From JAUIAI01 sp049680625 (lineage in GTDB: Bacteria > Pseudomonadota > Gammaproteobacteria > Burkholderiales > Burkholderiaceae_E): 31,836 bases of DNA. Every line of letters starts with the position of its first letter. Positions within the stretch are counted from its first letter, which is position 1. Under the pieces are notes generated by a model, which did no database searches, was not told the origin of the DNA, and saw only the letters and a program-made list of their open reading frames with translations. The position numbers and the translations under genes are program-made. Positions 1-8,490 of this stretch are shown in pieces. The DNA is taken from the NCBI GenBank assembly GCA_049680625.1, contig JBAUID010000066.1, positions 1-31,836 of the forward strand, written 5' to 3'.

Positions 1-872
1 GTCTTGATGACGGAGAATTTCTCGATTGCCTCTGATACTTTGCCGCGGCGTCGCACCCCGGCTGTATCAATGAGAATGTAATCGCGACCGTTTTGGGCAA
101 ACGGCACTTCCACTGAGTCTCGGGTAGTGCCCGGCTGATCGAATGCCACCAGGCGCTCTTCACCCAGCATTGTGTTGATCAGGGTCGATTTACCAGCATT
201 TGGGCGACCTATCACCGCAATGCGAACAGGACGGTCTGATTCGGCAGGGTCAGCCGCATTGACGGGTTTGGCATCCTCAGCGCCTTCAGCGCTGCCGGGC
301 TCACCGGTTTCACCCGTGTCATGCCCAGCGTCGGGCCATTCAGCCGAACTGTCGTCTACTGGCATTGGCGGCGGAATAAAAGCCCGCAACACATACTCAA
401 TCATGGCCGGTACGCCGTCACCATGAGCGGAAGAAATGGCAATCGGATCACCCAGGCCCAGTTCGTGAAACTCGGCGGACACGGTGTCAACAGCCATGCC
501 TTCGACTTTGTTTACGATCAGGAATACCTTGGTGGCGTGGCGCCGAATTTCTTCAGCGATGTCGCGATCGTGCGGCGTTAGTCCATCACGACCGTCAACT
601 ATAAACAGTACGCTGTCGGACTCGACAACAGCCTGCCGGGTCTGGCGCGCCATCGCAGAACTGACACCCGATTTGCTGTCGGGCTCAAAGCCACCGGTAT
701 CGACAATGAAATAAGGAATATCTCCAACCCGACCACGTCCGTACTGACGGTCGCGAGTCAGACCCGGCATGTCGGCGACCAGCGCATCACGCGTGCGGGT
801 CAGGCGATTGAACAGGGTCGACTTGCCAACGTTTGGCCGGCCAATAATTGCAATAACCGGCAATGGGTTCAT
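1..872 (-). CDS. der: Ribosome biogenesis GTPase Der, C-terminal part missing at window edge
   Basis: Tandem-GTPase assembly factor for the 50S ribosomal subunit. The ATG is the complement of 870-872, and 290 codons are readable before the window ends, so the KH-like C-terminal domain is outside. The first G domain has the P-loop GRPNVGKST at residues 11-19 and DTGG at 58-61. The second has GRPNAGKST at 222-230 and DTAG at 269-272. A linker rich in acidic residues, Gly and Ala (about 172-213) joins them. The base-specificity motif of the first domain reads NKVE (121-124), where most Der proteins have NKxD. From memory Glu also occurs there in beta-proteobacterial Der proteins, so I do not read it as decay. 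The gene starts 4 bases after the bamB stop, matching the classical bamB-der pair. Identity is near certain. Confidence 0.97.
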   Translation of the reverse strand, partial: MNPLPVIAIIGRPNVGKSTLFNRLTRTRDALVADMPGLTRDRQYGRGRVGDIPYFIVDTGGFEPDSKSGVSSAMARQTRQAVVESDSVLFIVDGRDGLTPHDRDIAEEIRRHATKVFLIVNKVEGMAVDTVSAEFHELGLGDPIAISSAHGDGVPAMIEYVLRAFIPPPMPVDDSSAEWPDAGHDTGETGEPGSAEGAEDAKPVNAADPAESDRPVRIAVIGRPNAGKSTLINTMLGEERLVAFDQPGTTRDSVEVPFAQNGRDYILIDTAGVRRRGKVSEAIEKFSVIK

Positions 873-876
873 CAGA

Positions 877-2052
877 TCAAGCCGCTATCGATGCAATCAT
901 GCCATCGGCTGTCTGGACAACAACGCCAGGTTCGCCGTCGGATTCGAACACGACAGGCGCGCTGAAAATCTGGCTGCCATCGGTGGCAACCCGACCGATC
1001 ACCTCTCCCGTCGCTCCGTCCAGAACATGCACATAGCCGTTTGCATCACCAACCCAGACGCGGTCGTTCAACAGCCGGGGAGCCCCCAGGTGACGACCGC
1101 GCAAAGCGTCACTTTCCCAAAGGCTCTTGCCGTCGCGTGCGAAGGCATACAACTTACTGTTGACGTCGGATATAACCATGCGCGAGGAGTCAACATCGGC
1201 GCCGCTGCCGACATTCAGGTTTTGTGACCACACGGCCCGACCGGTCTCCCGGTTCAGGCAAGTCACCCGCCCCTGGTATGCCGCAGCGCATATACTCGCA
1301 CCCGCAAATACCGGCCTGGCAACAACGTCAGCAATTCGTTCGATTTCATTGGAACCACGCGGCAATGAAATGCCGGACTCCCACCGACTTGCGCCGTTGG
1401 TCAGTGACAACGCAACCATCCGGCCACCGGGTAAACCAACATAGGCCAGGGTCGGGTCTATGGCAATTTCACTGGTCTGTCGCAACACCAGGGTCGGATT
1501 GCGCCGCGTATACAACCAGCGAACCGACCCGTCGGCCAGGTCGTAAGCCGCGACCGTGCTATTGGTCAGGCGAACAATAGCCATACCGCTGCCAACTGCC
1601 GGCACGCTGGCGGCTTCAGCCCCCATCTCAACAACCCAACGCTGGGTGCCATCGGCCTCAAGCCCGTAGAGTCGTCCCTCGGCCCCGGTCATGACAAGTA
1701 CCTTGCCATCAGCGCCAACCCCGCTACTGAATTCAACCCCGGAATCCAGTGACGCTACCCGTTTGCCCTGCCCGTCCAGGCCAAGCAAACGGCCGTTCGA
1801 TGAACCTGCCCATAAACGCCCGTCGTATACCGCCGGAACAAATCCATAACCCCCGCGGCCAATCCATTCCGACCAGCGCAGTCGGGCCGAATTGCCCGAG
1901 ACTGAGGCCAGCGTCGGCAAGCTTGGTGGCCTGCCACGGCGGCTCGCGCAGGCGCCAACGGCGGCGAGGCTTATGAAACCCGCGAGTCCACCGGCGAGGC
2001 GACGTCGGCTCGGGCTCAACGGCAAACCGGTTTGATCAGCGTCTTGTTTCAT
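877..2052 (-). CDS. bamB: Outer membrane protein assembly factor BamB (beta-propeller lipoprotein)
   Basis: Lipoprotein subunit of the BAM complex, which inserts beta-barrel proteins into the outer membrane. It has 391 aa, the usual family size. The N-terminus has an Arg-rich n-region (SRRRLAG, residues 15-21), a hydrophobic stretch and a lipobox VGAC with the acceptor Cys at 35. The rest is PQQ-like beta-propeller blades with recurring motifs of the type GxVxALD, VWVGDANGYVHVLD and VVVQTADG. The ATG at 2052 lies one base after the yfgM stop, and the TGA at 877 lies 4 bases before der. The order yfgM-bamB-der supports the name. The n-region resembles a twin-arginine motif, which is unusual because BamB is normally Sec-exported; see findings. 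Confidence 0.95.
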   Translation of the reverse strand: MKQDADQTGLPLSPSRRRLAGGLAGFISLAAVGACASRRGRPPSLPTLASVSGNSARLRWSEWIGRGGYGFVPAVYDGRLWAGSSNGRLLGLDGQGKRVASLDSGVEFSSGVGADGKVLVMTGAEGRLYGLEADGTQRWVVEMGAEAASVPAVGSGMAIVRLTNSTVAAYDLADGSVRWLYTRRNPTLVLRQTSEIAIDPTLAYVGLPGGRMVALSLTNGASRWESGISLPRGSNEIERIADVVARPVFAGASICAAAYQGRVTCLNRETGRAVWSQNLNVGSGADVDSSRMVISDVNSKLYAFARDGKSLWESDALRGRHLGAPRLLNDRVWVGDANGYVHVLDGATGEVIGRVATDGSQIFSAPVVFESDGEPGVVVQTADGMIASIAA

Positions 2053-2053
2053 T

Positions 2054-2680
2054 TCAGTTCAGGCTTAACAGTTTGAGATCAATCTGTCGGCGCTGCGGCG
2101 AACCGGGCGGCAACAACTCGAGTGCTTTTTTGTAGGCTTCTTTAGCTTCATCTTTCTTGCCGGCGGCAGTGAGCAAGTCGCCGCGGCGGTCACTGAACGC
2201 ACCGGCAAAAGCGTCGGGGACGTTATCTTGCAACAATGCCAGTCCGTCGTCCGGCTTTTCCTGATCGAGCAGAACAGCCGACAGGCGCAGCCGCGCGACA
2301 TCGTAGAACTCACTGTCTTTGGCGTTATCAATAATCCAACGCAAAGCACCGGCAGCAGCGTCAAGGTCTTTCTTCTCAAAATAAGCCCGCGCCGCGGTCA
2401 ACGCAGCCATTGGTGCAAAAACCGTTGAGCCGTAGTCATTGAGCAAAGATTCTGATGCCAGTTTGATACGCGATACGTCCCCTTTGGCCGCCGCCTCGCG
2501 GACAACTTCGTAAGCGGTGGCCGCCGCAACCGCCTGCTTGCTTTCGTACCACTGCCAGACTCGCCAGCCGGCAACCGCAACCGCGACAATGGTGACCACG
2601 GTCATCAGGAATGTGCCGTATTTATTCCACCAGGCTTTCAGGTCGTCGAGTTGTTCCTGCTCTTCAAAGTTATATGCCAT
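2054..2680 (-). CDS. yfgM: YfgM family protein, ancillary SecYEG translocon / periplasmic chaperone-network subunit
   Basis: Inner-membrane protein of 208 aa. It has a short cytoplasmic N-terminus (MAYNFEEQEQLDDLKAWW), one transmembrane helix at about 22-44, and a periplasmic TPR-like helical domain rich in Ala and Leu. In E. coli YfgM associates with SecYEG and the chaperone PpiD. Helix pairs such as AALTAARAYFEKKDLDAA and KKDEAKEAYKKALELLPPGS show the TPR pattern. The ATG at 2680 fits the conserved family start. It lies 20 bases after the hisS stop and one base before bamB, the standard hisS-yfgM-bamB order. Family assignment is strong; the detailed role is taken from homologues. Confidence 0.93.
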   Translation of the reverse strand: MAYNFEEQEQLDDLKAWWNKYGTFLMTVVTIVAVAVAGWRVWQWYESKQAVAAATAYEVVREAAAKGDVSRIKLASESLLNDYGSTVFAPMAALTAARAYFEKKDLDAAAGALRWIIDNAKDSEFYDVARLRLSAVLLDQEKPDDGLALLQDNVPDAFAGAFSDRRGDLLTAAGKKDEAKEAYKKALELLPPGSPQRRQIDLKLLSLN

Positions 2681-2700
2681 TACTCATCCCGGATAACCGG

Positions 2701-3975
2701 TTACTCCTCGTTGATTAAGTCACTGACCAGGGTGGCCAGCTCTTCGACCGCAACTGTCTGCTGTTGCTGGTCACGATTGCGCAGAGGCTTCACCGTTAGT
2801 TGCCCACTGCTCGCCTCATCTTCGCCGACGATAACAGCCAGATGGGCACCGCTGTTGTCAGCCCGCCTGAACTGCGACTTGAGGCTGCCGCCGCCGGCGT
2901 GCAACACCACATTCATACCAATATCACGCAATCGCTCTGCCGCGTTGAATGCCGGCTCATCCGTGCCGGCACCAAAGTGCACCACGTAGACGTCGGGCAC
3001 CGGACCCGCAGTTGATGCCATATCGGCACGCATCAGCTCAAGGACTCTTTCAATACCGATTGCAAATCCACAGCCTGATGATGCTTTACCGCCGAGCATC
3101 TCCACCAGCGGATCGTACCGGCCGCCGCCGCAAATCGTCAGCCCATCCGGGGCAATCCATTCGAATACCGTGAGATTGTAATAATCGAGGCCACGCACCA
3201 ACTGGTGATTAATTGTTACCGGCAAATTCTGTGACTTCAGGACCCGCTGCACCCGGTCAAAGTGCGCCAGTGATTCGGCACCAAGGTAGTCAATCAGGCG
3301 GGGCGCGGCATTAACCATGGCGCGCATTGCCGGATTTTTGGTGTCAAGAATTCGTAATGGATTCGTATGCAGGCGCCGCTTTGCTTCTTCGTCGAGTAAC
3401 TCGCTATTGGCCTCAAAATGGCTGATCAACGCGCTTCGATGCGCTAGTCGCTCGTCGAGTTGCCCCAGGCAGTTCAGCTCCAGGCGGATTGGCGGCAGCG
3501 ATAAGTCGTCCCACAAGCGTTGACACAGCAGAATCAATTCAATATCCGCCTCTGGCCCGGGCACACCAAGTACTTCGGCGCCTACCTGGTGAAACTGGCG
3601 GTAACGACCTTTTTGCGGACGCTCGTGGCGAAACATCGGGCCGCTGTACCACAGGCGCCTGGGGCCATCGTAGGTGAGATTATGTTCGATCGATGCGCGT
3701 ACAACGGCAGCGGTGTTCTCTGGACGCAGGGTCAGCGATTCACCATTAAGCGCGTCGGTAAACGAGTACATCTCTTTCTCGACAATATCGGTGACTTCGC
3801 CAATTCCGCGTACAAACAAACTGGTGTGCTCAAGAATCGGGGTCCGAATTCGTCCGTAGGCATAGCTGCTCATGACGTCAGAAACGGCATCGTCAAAACG
3901 CTGCCATAAGCCTTCATCAGCCGGCAGGACATCATTCATACCGCGCACGCCACGTAATTGGTTCGCCTTAGCCAT
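2701..3975 (-). CDS. hisS: Histidyl-tRNA synthetase
   Basis: Charges tRNA-His with histidine in the cytoplasm. The protein is 424 aa, a full-length class II synthetase. Motif 1 lies around residues 44-73 (LEHTSLFVRGIGEVTDIVEKEMY). Motif 2 is at 110-134, with FRHERPQKGRYRQFHQ. The histidine-binding signature RGLDYY is at 261-266, GGGRYD at 283-288, and motif 3 (GCGFAIGIER) at 301-310. The C-terminal 100 residues form the anticodon-binding alpha/beta domain. The ATG at 3975 gives the canonical start MAKANQLRGVRGMNDVLP. It sits 24 bases after the ispG stop, the usual ispG-hisS arrangement, so the two are probably cotranscribed. Confidence 0.98.
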   Translation of the reverse strand: MAKANQLRGVRGMNDVLPADEGLWQRFDDAVSDVMSSYAYGRIRTPILEHTSLFVRGIGEVTDIVEKEMYSFTDALNGESLTLRPENTAAVVRASIEHNLTYDGPRRLWYSGPMFRHERPQKGRYRQFHQVGAEVLGVPGPEADIELILLCQRLWDDLSLPPIRLELNCLGQLDERLAHRSALISHFEANSELLDEEAKRRLHTNPLRILDTKNPAMRAMVNAAPRLIDYLGAESLAHFDRVQRVLKSQNLPVTINHQLVRGLDYYNLTVFEWIAPDGLTICGGGRYDPLVEMLGGKASSGCGFAIGIERVLELMRADMASTAGPVPDVYVVHFGAGTDEPAFNAAERLRDIGMNVVLHAGGGSLKSQFRRADNSGAHLAVIVGEDEASSGQLTVKPLRNRDQQQQTVAVEELATLVSDLINEE

Positions 3976-3999
3976 TTTGTCTTCTCATCAGGGCGGCCA

Positions 4000-5328
4000 T
4001 TACTTCGCGGTTGCTGCAGGCTGGTCCGCAACACTGTAGCGTCGGGACACGTAGTTCTGAACAATTGCCTGGAAATCCTGGGCAATGGTTGCGCCCTTCA
4101 GGGTAACGGTGCGCTCGCCATCAACAAAAACAGGAGCAACTGGCGCTTCGCCTGAACCTGGCAACGAAATCCCGATGTCGGCATGTTTACTTTCACCCGG
4201 CCCGTTGACGACACAACCCATAACCGCAACCTGCATCGACTCAACACCAGGATATGACGCTTTCCAGATAGGCATTTGTTCACGCAAGTAGGTCTGAATC
4301 TGGTCAGCAAGCTCCTGAAAGAAAGTACTGCTGGTGCGACCACATCCAGGACAGGCCACCACCTGTGGGGTGAAAGCTCGCAAACCCATACTCTGCAAAA
4401 TTTCCTGGCCAACGATTACTTCACGAGTGCGCGCACCACCTGGCTCAGGGGTAAGTGATATACGTATCGTGTCACCAATTCCTTCCTGCAACAACACAGC
4501 GAGCGCCGCAGTTGACGCGACAATACCTTTGCTGCCCATGCCGGCTTCGGTCAGACCAAGATGCAGCGGGTAATCACAACGCGCAGCCAGTGACCGGTAA
4601 ACACTGATTAAGTCCTGAACTGCCGAGACCTTAGCCGACAAAATTATCGCGTCACCGGGCAAACCAAGTGACTCAGCCTGCTCGGCGCTCTCCAGGGCTG
4701 AGCGTACCAAAGCCTCGCGCATCACCTCTCGAGCGTCCCACGGCTGAGCGCGCCCGGCGTTGTCATCCATCAGCGAGGCCAATAACTGCTGATCAAGACT
4801 GCCCCAGTTCACCCCGATGCGAACCGGTTTTTTGTGCTGGCAGGCCACTTCAATCATCGAAGCAAAATTGTCATCGCGGCGTTTTTTACCGGCACCAACA
4901 TTGCCGGGATTGATGCGGTACTTATCAAGAGTGGCTGCGCAATCAGGGTTGTCACGAAGTAATTTATGACCGTTGTAGTGGAAGTCTCCAACCAGGGGGA
5001 CTTGCACCCCCATGCGCTCGAGTTGTTCACGTATCGCCGGAACCGCTGCCGCCGCGGCCGCATTATTGACAGTAATGCGCACTAGCTCCGAACCCGCCAG
5101 GGCAAGGTCTTTTACCTGGATCGCAGTAGCAATTGCATCAGCTGTATCGGTGTTGGTCATTGACTGCACGCGGGGTACCGAGGCGCCACCGATCAAGACC
5201 GTGTGCTCACTGTTACCGGCACCGACACTTACCTGGCGACTGCATCGGCGCGCGGACGGGCCAAAAGCCATAATGGTTGGATCTGACGCCTCCCCTGAGA
5301 GAGCCATCGTTTGAATTTTGTCTGACAT
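4000..5328 (-). CDS. ispG: 4-hydroxy-3-methylbut-2-en-1-yl diphosphate synthase (flavodoxin), IspG/GcpE
   Basis: [4Fe-4S] enzyme of the MEP isoprenoid pathway that converts MEcPP to HMBPP. Hallmarks are VQSMTNTDTADA near the start, the TIM-barrel core (VGDFHYNGHKLL, INPGNVG, KPVRIGVNWGSLD, LHLGLTEAG), and cluster ligands CPGC plus MGCVVNGPGESKH with the conserved Glu. At about 442 aa it is longer than the 372 aa E. coli form and resembles the longer forms I recall from beta-proteobacteria and some deep gammas. The open frame begins at a GTG (5334). I prefer the ATG at 5328, giving MSDKIQTMALSGEAS. Neither has a strong Shine-Dalgarno, and ATGs at 5307 and 5271 cannot be excluded. A 78-base gap separates it from rodZ upstream. 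Confidence 0.97.
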   Translation of the reverse strand: MSDKIQTMALSGEASDPTIMAFGPSARRCSRQVSVGAGNSEHTVLIGGASVPRVQSMTNTDTADAIATAIQVKDLALAGSELVRITVNNAAAAAAVPAIREQLERMGVQVPLVGDFHYNGHKLLRDNPDCAATLDKYRINPGNVGAGKKRRDDNFASMIEVACQHKKPVRIGVNWGSLDQQLLASLMDDNAGRAQPWDAREVMREALVRSALESAEQAESLGLPGDAIILSAKVSAVQDLISVYRSLAARCDYPLHLGLTEAGMGSKGIVASTAALAVLLQEGIGDTIRISLTPEPGGARTREVIVGQEILQSMGLRAFTPQVVACPGCGRTSSTFFQELADQIQTYLREQMPIWKASYPGVESMQVAVMGCVVNGPGESKHADIGISLPGSGEAPVAPVFVDGERTVTLKGATIAQDFQAIVQNYVSRRYSVADQPAATAK

Positions 5329-5406
5329 TGACACGTTGCCTGCTGTCGCGAAAGTGGGTGTTTAAAAGCGCCGCGATGGTGCCACAGGCCAGGTGAGAGA
5401 TCAGCC

Positions 5407-6444
5407 CTAGTTCAGCACCAGACGGGTCACGCCTTTTCGGGTGGCCGCCTTTAAATCGACGGGTTCGCCGCGGAACCGCATTTTGACACCATCTGGGTTC
5501 CCAATCACTACCTGCATTGGCGGAACGCCGCTTAAAACGACTTTCTTCTTGCCTTTTTGAGTGCCATAAAGCAGTTTTTCACCGTCTTTATGCCGGATAT
5601 CAACCCAGCTGGGCTTTAAAAACTGGATTTCGACGCTTTCCGTGGGCGGTAGTTTGACCGGAAAAGTCAGTGGGGCAGCCTCTGTCGACCCCACAGCAGT
5701 GGCTGCAACGGTCGCTAAACCGACGGAGGTTGCCGGATTCTTTCCGGCGGCAACGCTCTTTCCAGGCACTTGGGTCGAGCGGATCGCCGGCCGCCCCATC
5801 GGGATTGTTGAGGTTGACACGGGCAGTGGCTGAGCCGAGGTGGTCGGTTTGCCGTCACTGCCATTGGACGTAAAAACAGAGCCTGTCATGGCAACCGGCT
5901 GGCTGGCCCCGGGCACTGGAACCTGAACCATTCGCGAACTACCAACCGCCGTATTGTCGATATCCAGCGCTGCCCACACACCCAGCAAGCCGAATACGGC
6001 AACTCCAAGGCCGGCGACAGACCAGGCCAACCGGCGCCATGGCGAACGGGCACCCTGGGTTCGCTGCGCATTGCTGCCCATCATCGAGGCGGTTGCCACG
6101 GGAATCGCCACTTGTGGACGCAGACCCGAACGCAGTTCACCCGCCTGCCCAAAGCCACCAATGGATTCAATCAGCGCAGTGGCATCAACGCCGAGTATGC
6201 GGGCGACAGAGCGCAGCGAAGCGCGGGCGAACGCCCGACTTGGCAAAGCCTCCCAGTTCCCCCCCTCAAGCGCTGCAAGGCGCGATGTATCAATGCGCAG
6301 ACGGTCCGAGATTTGTTGCCAGGTCATACCAACCGCCTCGCGCGCAGCCGATAACTCGGCCGGCGTACTCACCAGGGTCAGTGACCGGACAGTGCTGTTC
6401 ACCTCTTCGCGGCTCGGTCTTTCGAGAACATCGGCCAGTGCCAT
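5407..6444 (-). CDS. rodZ: RodZ-like protein: cytoplasmic HTH, one transmembrane helix, periplasmic DUF4115
   Basis: Bitopic membrane protein of the RodZ family, which links MreB to the elongation machinery in rods; in many bacteria the same gene neighbours pilF and is annotated simply as a helix-turn-helix protein. A Cro/Xre-type HTH lies at about residues 27-90 (AAREAVGMTWQQISDRLRI). A transmembrane helix follows Arg-rich residues at about 138-161. Then comes a Pro/Ser/Thr/Ala-rich periplasmic linker (165-268) and a C-terminal DUF4115 domain (271-345) with FLKPSWVDIRHKDGEKLLYGT and a PxxVVIGNPDGVKMRFRGEPVDL core. Its ATG overlaps the pilF stop by one base (TGATG), so translation is probably coupled. 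The order rlmN-pilF-rodZ-ispG is standard. Confidence 0.9.
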   Translation of the reverse strand: MALADVLERPSREEVNSTVRSLTLVSTPAELSAAREAVGMTWQQISDRLRIDTSRLAALEGGNWEALPSRAFARASLRSVARILGVDATALIESIGGFGQAGELRSGLRPQVAIPVATASMMGSNAQRTQGARSPWRRLAWSVAGLGVAVFGLLGVWAALDIDNTAVGSSRMVQVPVPGASQPVAMTGSVFTSNGSDGKPTTSAQPLPVSTSTIPMGRPAIRSTQVPGKSVAAGKNPATSVGLATVAATAVGSTEAAPLTFPVKLPPTESVEIQFLKPSWVDIRHKDGEKLLYGTQKGKKKVVLSGVPPMQVVIGNPDGVKMRFRGEPVDLKAATRKGVTRLVLN

Positions 6445-7235
6445 CAGAAGCGCCCTTCCCGAAGTAAGCTGGCTTCGCGCGATGAGGGGAAACGTTTGCG
6501 CAACTGGGATGCGAGGCTAAGCATGCCTTCACGGTTGCCCCGCGCCTGCTCCACCCGTAGCGCAAGCCACAAGGTCTGCGGCGCGGGCTCATGGGCACTG
6601 ACTAAACGCTGGGCATAAAATTGCGCACGGTCCAGGTCTTCACGTTCGAGGTAAATTTCGCCGAGGTTAAACATGGCTACCGGATTACGGGGGTCAACTT
6701 TAAATGCACGCTGTAAAAATGATTCCGCCGCCTGGGTATCACCGACTTTGCGCATGCAGACACCGGCGTTGTGCAAGGGTTTGCTGGGTGCGGCATACAG
6801 TGGATCAGAAGCAGCGCGCTCAAACAAGGCAACCGCTTCGCGCTCTCTGCCCGCCTGACACAGAAACCATCCATAGTTGTTATTAATATCGGGGTTATCC
6901 GGAGACAGCTTCAGCGCTTGCTTGAAACTTTCTTCCGCACGCGGCGCATCTTTTAAGTCCATGTAGATCAGACCCAGCATGCCATAGGCTGCCGAATACT
7001 CCGGGTCGACCGTTAAGGACTGGCGCAATTCGTCCAGCGCAGTCGTGTAATTGCGACTCTGGTAGTGCTGGGCGGCGAGCTCAAGCCGGATCCGTGCCCG
7101 TCGTCGCTCTTCAGTGTCGATCGCTGCCTTTGGCACTACGGACTCACGCTTTGCTGCCTGTCCGATATCGGGCTCCTGAATGGATGCGCAGCCAGAAATA
7201 ATGACTGAAAGAATTAACGCTGAATACAGTTTCAT
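6444..7235 (-). CDS. pilF: Type IV pilus biogenesis/stability lipoprotein PilF (PilW)
   Basis: TPR lipoprotein that acts as pilotin for the PilQ secretin, so pili can cross the outer membrane. I start it at the ATG at 7235, giving MKLYSALILSVIISGCAS, a signal peptide with the lipobox ISGC and lipid-acceptor Cys16. An open frame continues 33 codons upstream inside rlmN but lacks signal-peptide character. The mature part has about six TPR repeats, for example YSAAYGMLGLIYMDLKDAPR, and PDNPDINNNYGWFLCQAGRE, which is typical of PilF. It is 263 aa, normal length. The start shares the four bases 7232-7235 with the rlmN stop (ATGA), and the stop overlaps rodZ. Its presence agrees with the pilus-type chemosensory genes further along. 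Confidence 0.93.
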   Translation of the reverse strand: MKLYSALILSVIISGCASIQEPDIGQAAKRESVVPKAAIDTEERRRARIRLELAAQHYQSRNYTTALDELRQSLTVDPEYSAAYGMLGLIYMDLKDAPRAEESFKQALKLSPDNPDINNNYGWFLCQAGREREAVALFERAASDPLYAAPSKPLHNAGVCMRKVGDTQAAESFLQRAFKVDPRNPVAMFNLGEIYLEREDLDRAQFYAQRLVSAHEPAPQTLWLALRVEQARGNREGMLSLASQLRKRFPSSREASLLREGRF

Positions 7236-8410
7236 TTGCGTTCCTGGGTGACACGAATAACGGACCGATGGCCTTGCTCTAATCGCTGTGACAAACGAGT
7301 TCGGTCCTGGACCTCGCCTGCAAGCTGCCCACAAGCGGCATCAATATCGTCGCCTCGTGTGCGACGAACCGTGGTAACAATACCGGCGGCGTTAAGTTGC
7401 TGCGCAAATCGCTGAATGTCGGACCGCGCCGAACACAGCAAACCGGAATCTGGAAACGGATTAAACGGAATCAGGTTGAACTTACAGGGGACATCGCGAA
7501 TCAGATCGAGAATCTGGTCGATGTGTTCGTCACTGTCGTTGATTCCCTTGAGCATCACGTACTCAAAGGTAATGAAATCTCTTGGTGCGTATTCAAGGTA
7601 ACGCTGGCACGCAGCCATCAATTCGGGCAACGGATATTTTCGGTTCAATGGCACCAGGGTGTCACGCAGCGTATCGTTCGGCGCGTGCAGCGAAACCGCC
7701 AGGGCAACCGGACAGTCCTGAGACAAGCGATCCATCATCGGTACAACACCGGACGTCGATACCGTAACGCGCCGCCGAGATAATCCGTAAGCATTGTCAT
7801 CAAGCAATATTTTCAACGAAGCGAGGGTGGCCGCATAGTTTTGCAACGGCTCACCCATACCCATGTACACCACGTTGCTGATGACCCGTTGCTGCTGTCC
7901 GCCTTTGCCACTGCCGACACCGCCAAACCCACCCAGGGCGTGCATAGCATGCCAGACCTGGCCTAAGACCTCGTGGACTGTCAGGTTGCGCGAGAAACCT
8001 TGCTTTCCGGTTGAACAAAACCGGCAATTGACCGCACATCCGGCCTGCGTCGATATACACAGTGTGCCGCGATTTGTTTCCGGGATAAAGACAGTTTCAA
8101 TAGCATCACCGCCGCCCATGTCAAGCAACCACTTGCGTGTACCGTCGGTTGCGCAATTGTCAGAGATAACCGGCGACGTACCGATTTGCGCCCGCTCTTG
8201 CAGGGTCGCGCGCAAGACCTTGGCGATATCAGTCATCTCGTCAAAATCGCAAACCCCATGCTGGTGAATCCAACGCAGAACCTGGCGGGCGCGAAACGGT
8301 TTCTCACCCCAGTCAACAAACAAATCCGAGAGCGCAGACGCACCGAGACCCAACAAGTTTGTCTTGTGGCCAACAGGGACCGGACTACCGTTTTGCAAAA
8401 CGTCGCTCAT
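7232..8410 (-). CDS. rlmN: Dual-specificity 23S rRNA (A2503) / tRNA (A37) C2-methyltransferase RlmN
   Basis: Radical-SAM methyltransferase that makes 2-methyladenosine in 23S rRNA and some tRNAs. The CxxxCxxC cluster motif (GCAVNCRFC) gives Cys125, Cys129 and Cys132 in a 392 aa reading. The acceptor Cys near the C-terminus is in DIDAACGQL (Cys360). Other signatures are FIPETNRGTLCIS, MGMGEPLQNY, RVTVSTSGVVP and LAVSLHAPND. The open frame begins at a TTG (8449), but the ATG at 8410 (MSDVLQNGSP) is the likelier start. No strong Shine-Dalgarno precedes either. A long hairpin lies between this gene and ndk upstream. The 3' end overlaps pilF by four bases. Confidence 0.97.
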   Translation of the reverse strand: MSDVLQNGSPVPVGHKTNLLGLGASALSDLFVDWGEKPFRARQVLRWIHQHGVCDFDEMTDIAKVLRATLQERAQIGTSPVISDNCATDGTRKWLLDMGGGDAIETVFIPETNRGTLCISTQAGCAVNCRFCSTGKQGFSRNLTVHEVLGQVWHAMHALGGFGGVGSGKGGQQQRVISNVVYMGMGEPLQNYAATLASLKILLDDNAYGLSRRRVTVSTSGVVPMMDRLSQDCPVALAVSLHAPNDTLRDTLVPLNRKYPLPELMAACQRYLEYAPRDFITFEYVMLKGINDSDEHIDQILDLIRDVPCKFNLIPFNPFPDSGLLCSARSDIQRFAQQLNAAGIVTTVRRTRGDDIDAACGQLAGEVQDRTRLSQRLEQGHRSVIRVTQERK

Positions 8411-8442
8411 CTGATCAGAGGGTTTGCCAGGAGGTGGTGCCC

Positions 8443-8464
8443 GTCGCAACCGGCTGGTTGCGAC
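8443..8464. other. Perfect 9-bp stem hairpin between ndk and rlmN
   Basis: Positions 8443-8451 (GTCGCAACC) pair perfectly with 8456-8464 (GGTTGCGAC) around the loop GGCT. In transcription direction the hairpin follows the ndk stop by about 26 bases, but the T-rich stretch lies before the stem rather than after it. It is therefore not a canonical intrinsic terminator. It may protect the ndk mRNA 3' end, attenuate transcription, or influence rlmN initiation 33 bases further on. Confidence 0.6.
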
Positions 8465-8490
8465 GAATTATCAGAAAAAAAATCAGAAAA

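Noticed and set aside
769..1227. 152-codon plus-strand frame opposite der and bamB
   Set aside because: It is antisense to two certain genes, has no recognisable motifs and no ribosome binding site.
7236..7334. Longer N-terminus for PilF
   Set aside because: It lies inside rlmN and would bury the clear lipoprotein signal peptide beginning at 7235.
8411..8449. TTG start for RlmN
   Set aside because: The extra 13 residues (Arg/Pro-rich) are not family-like and would begin inside the hairpin; the ATG at 8410 is simpler.
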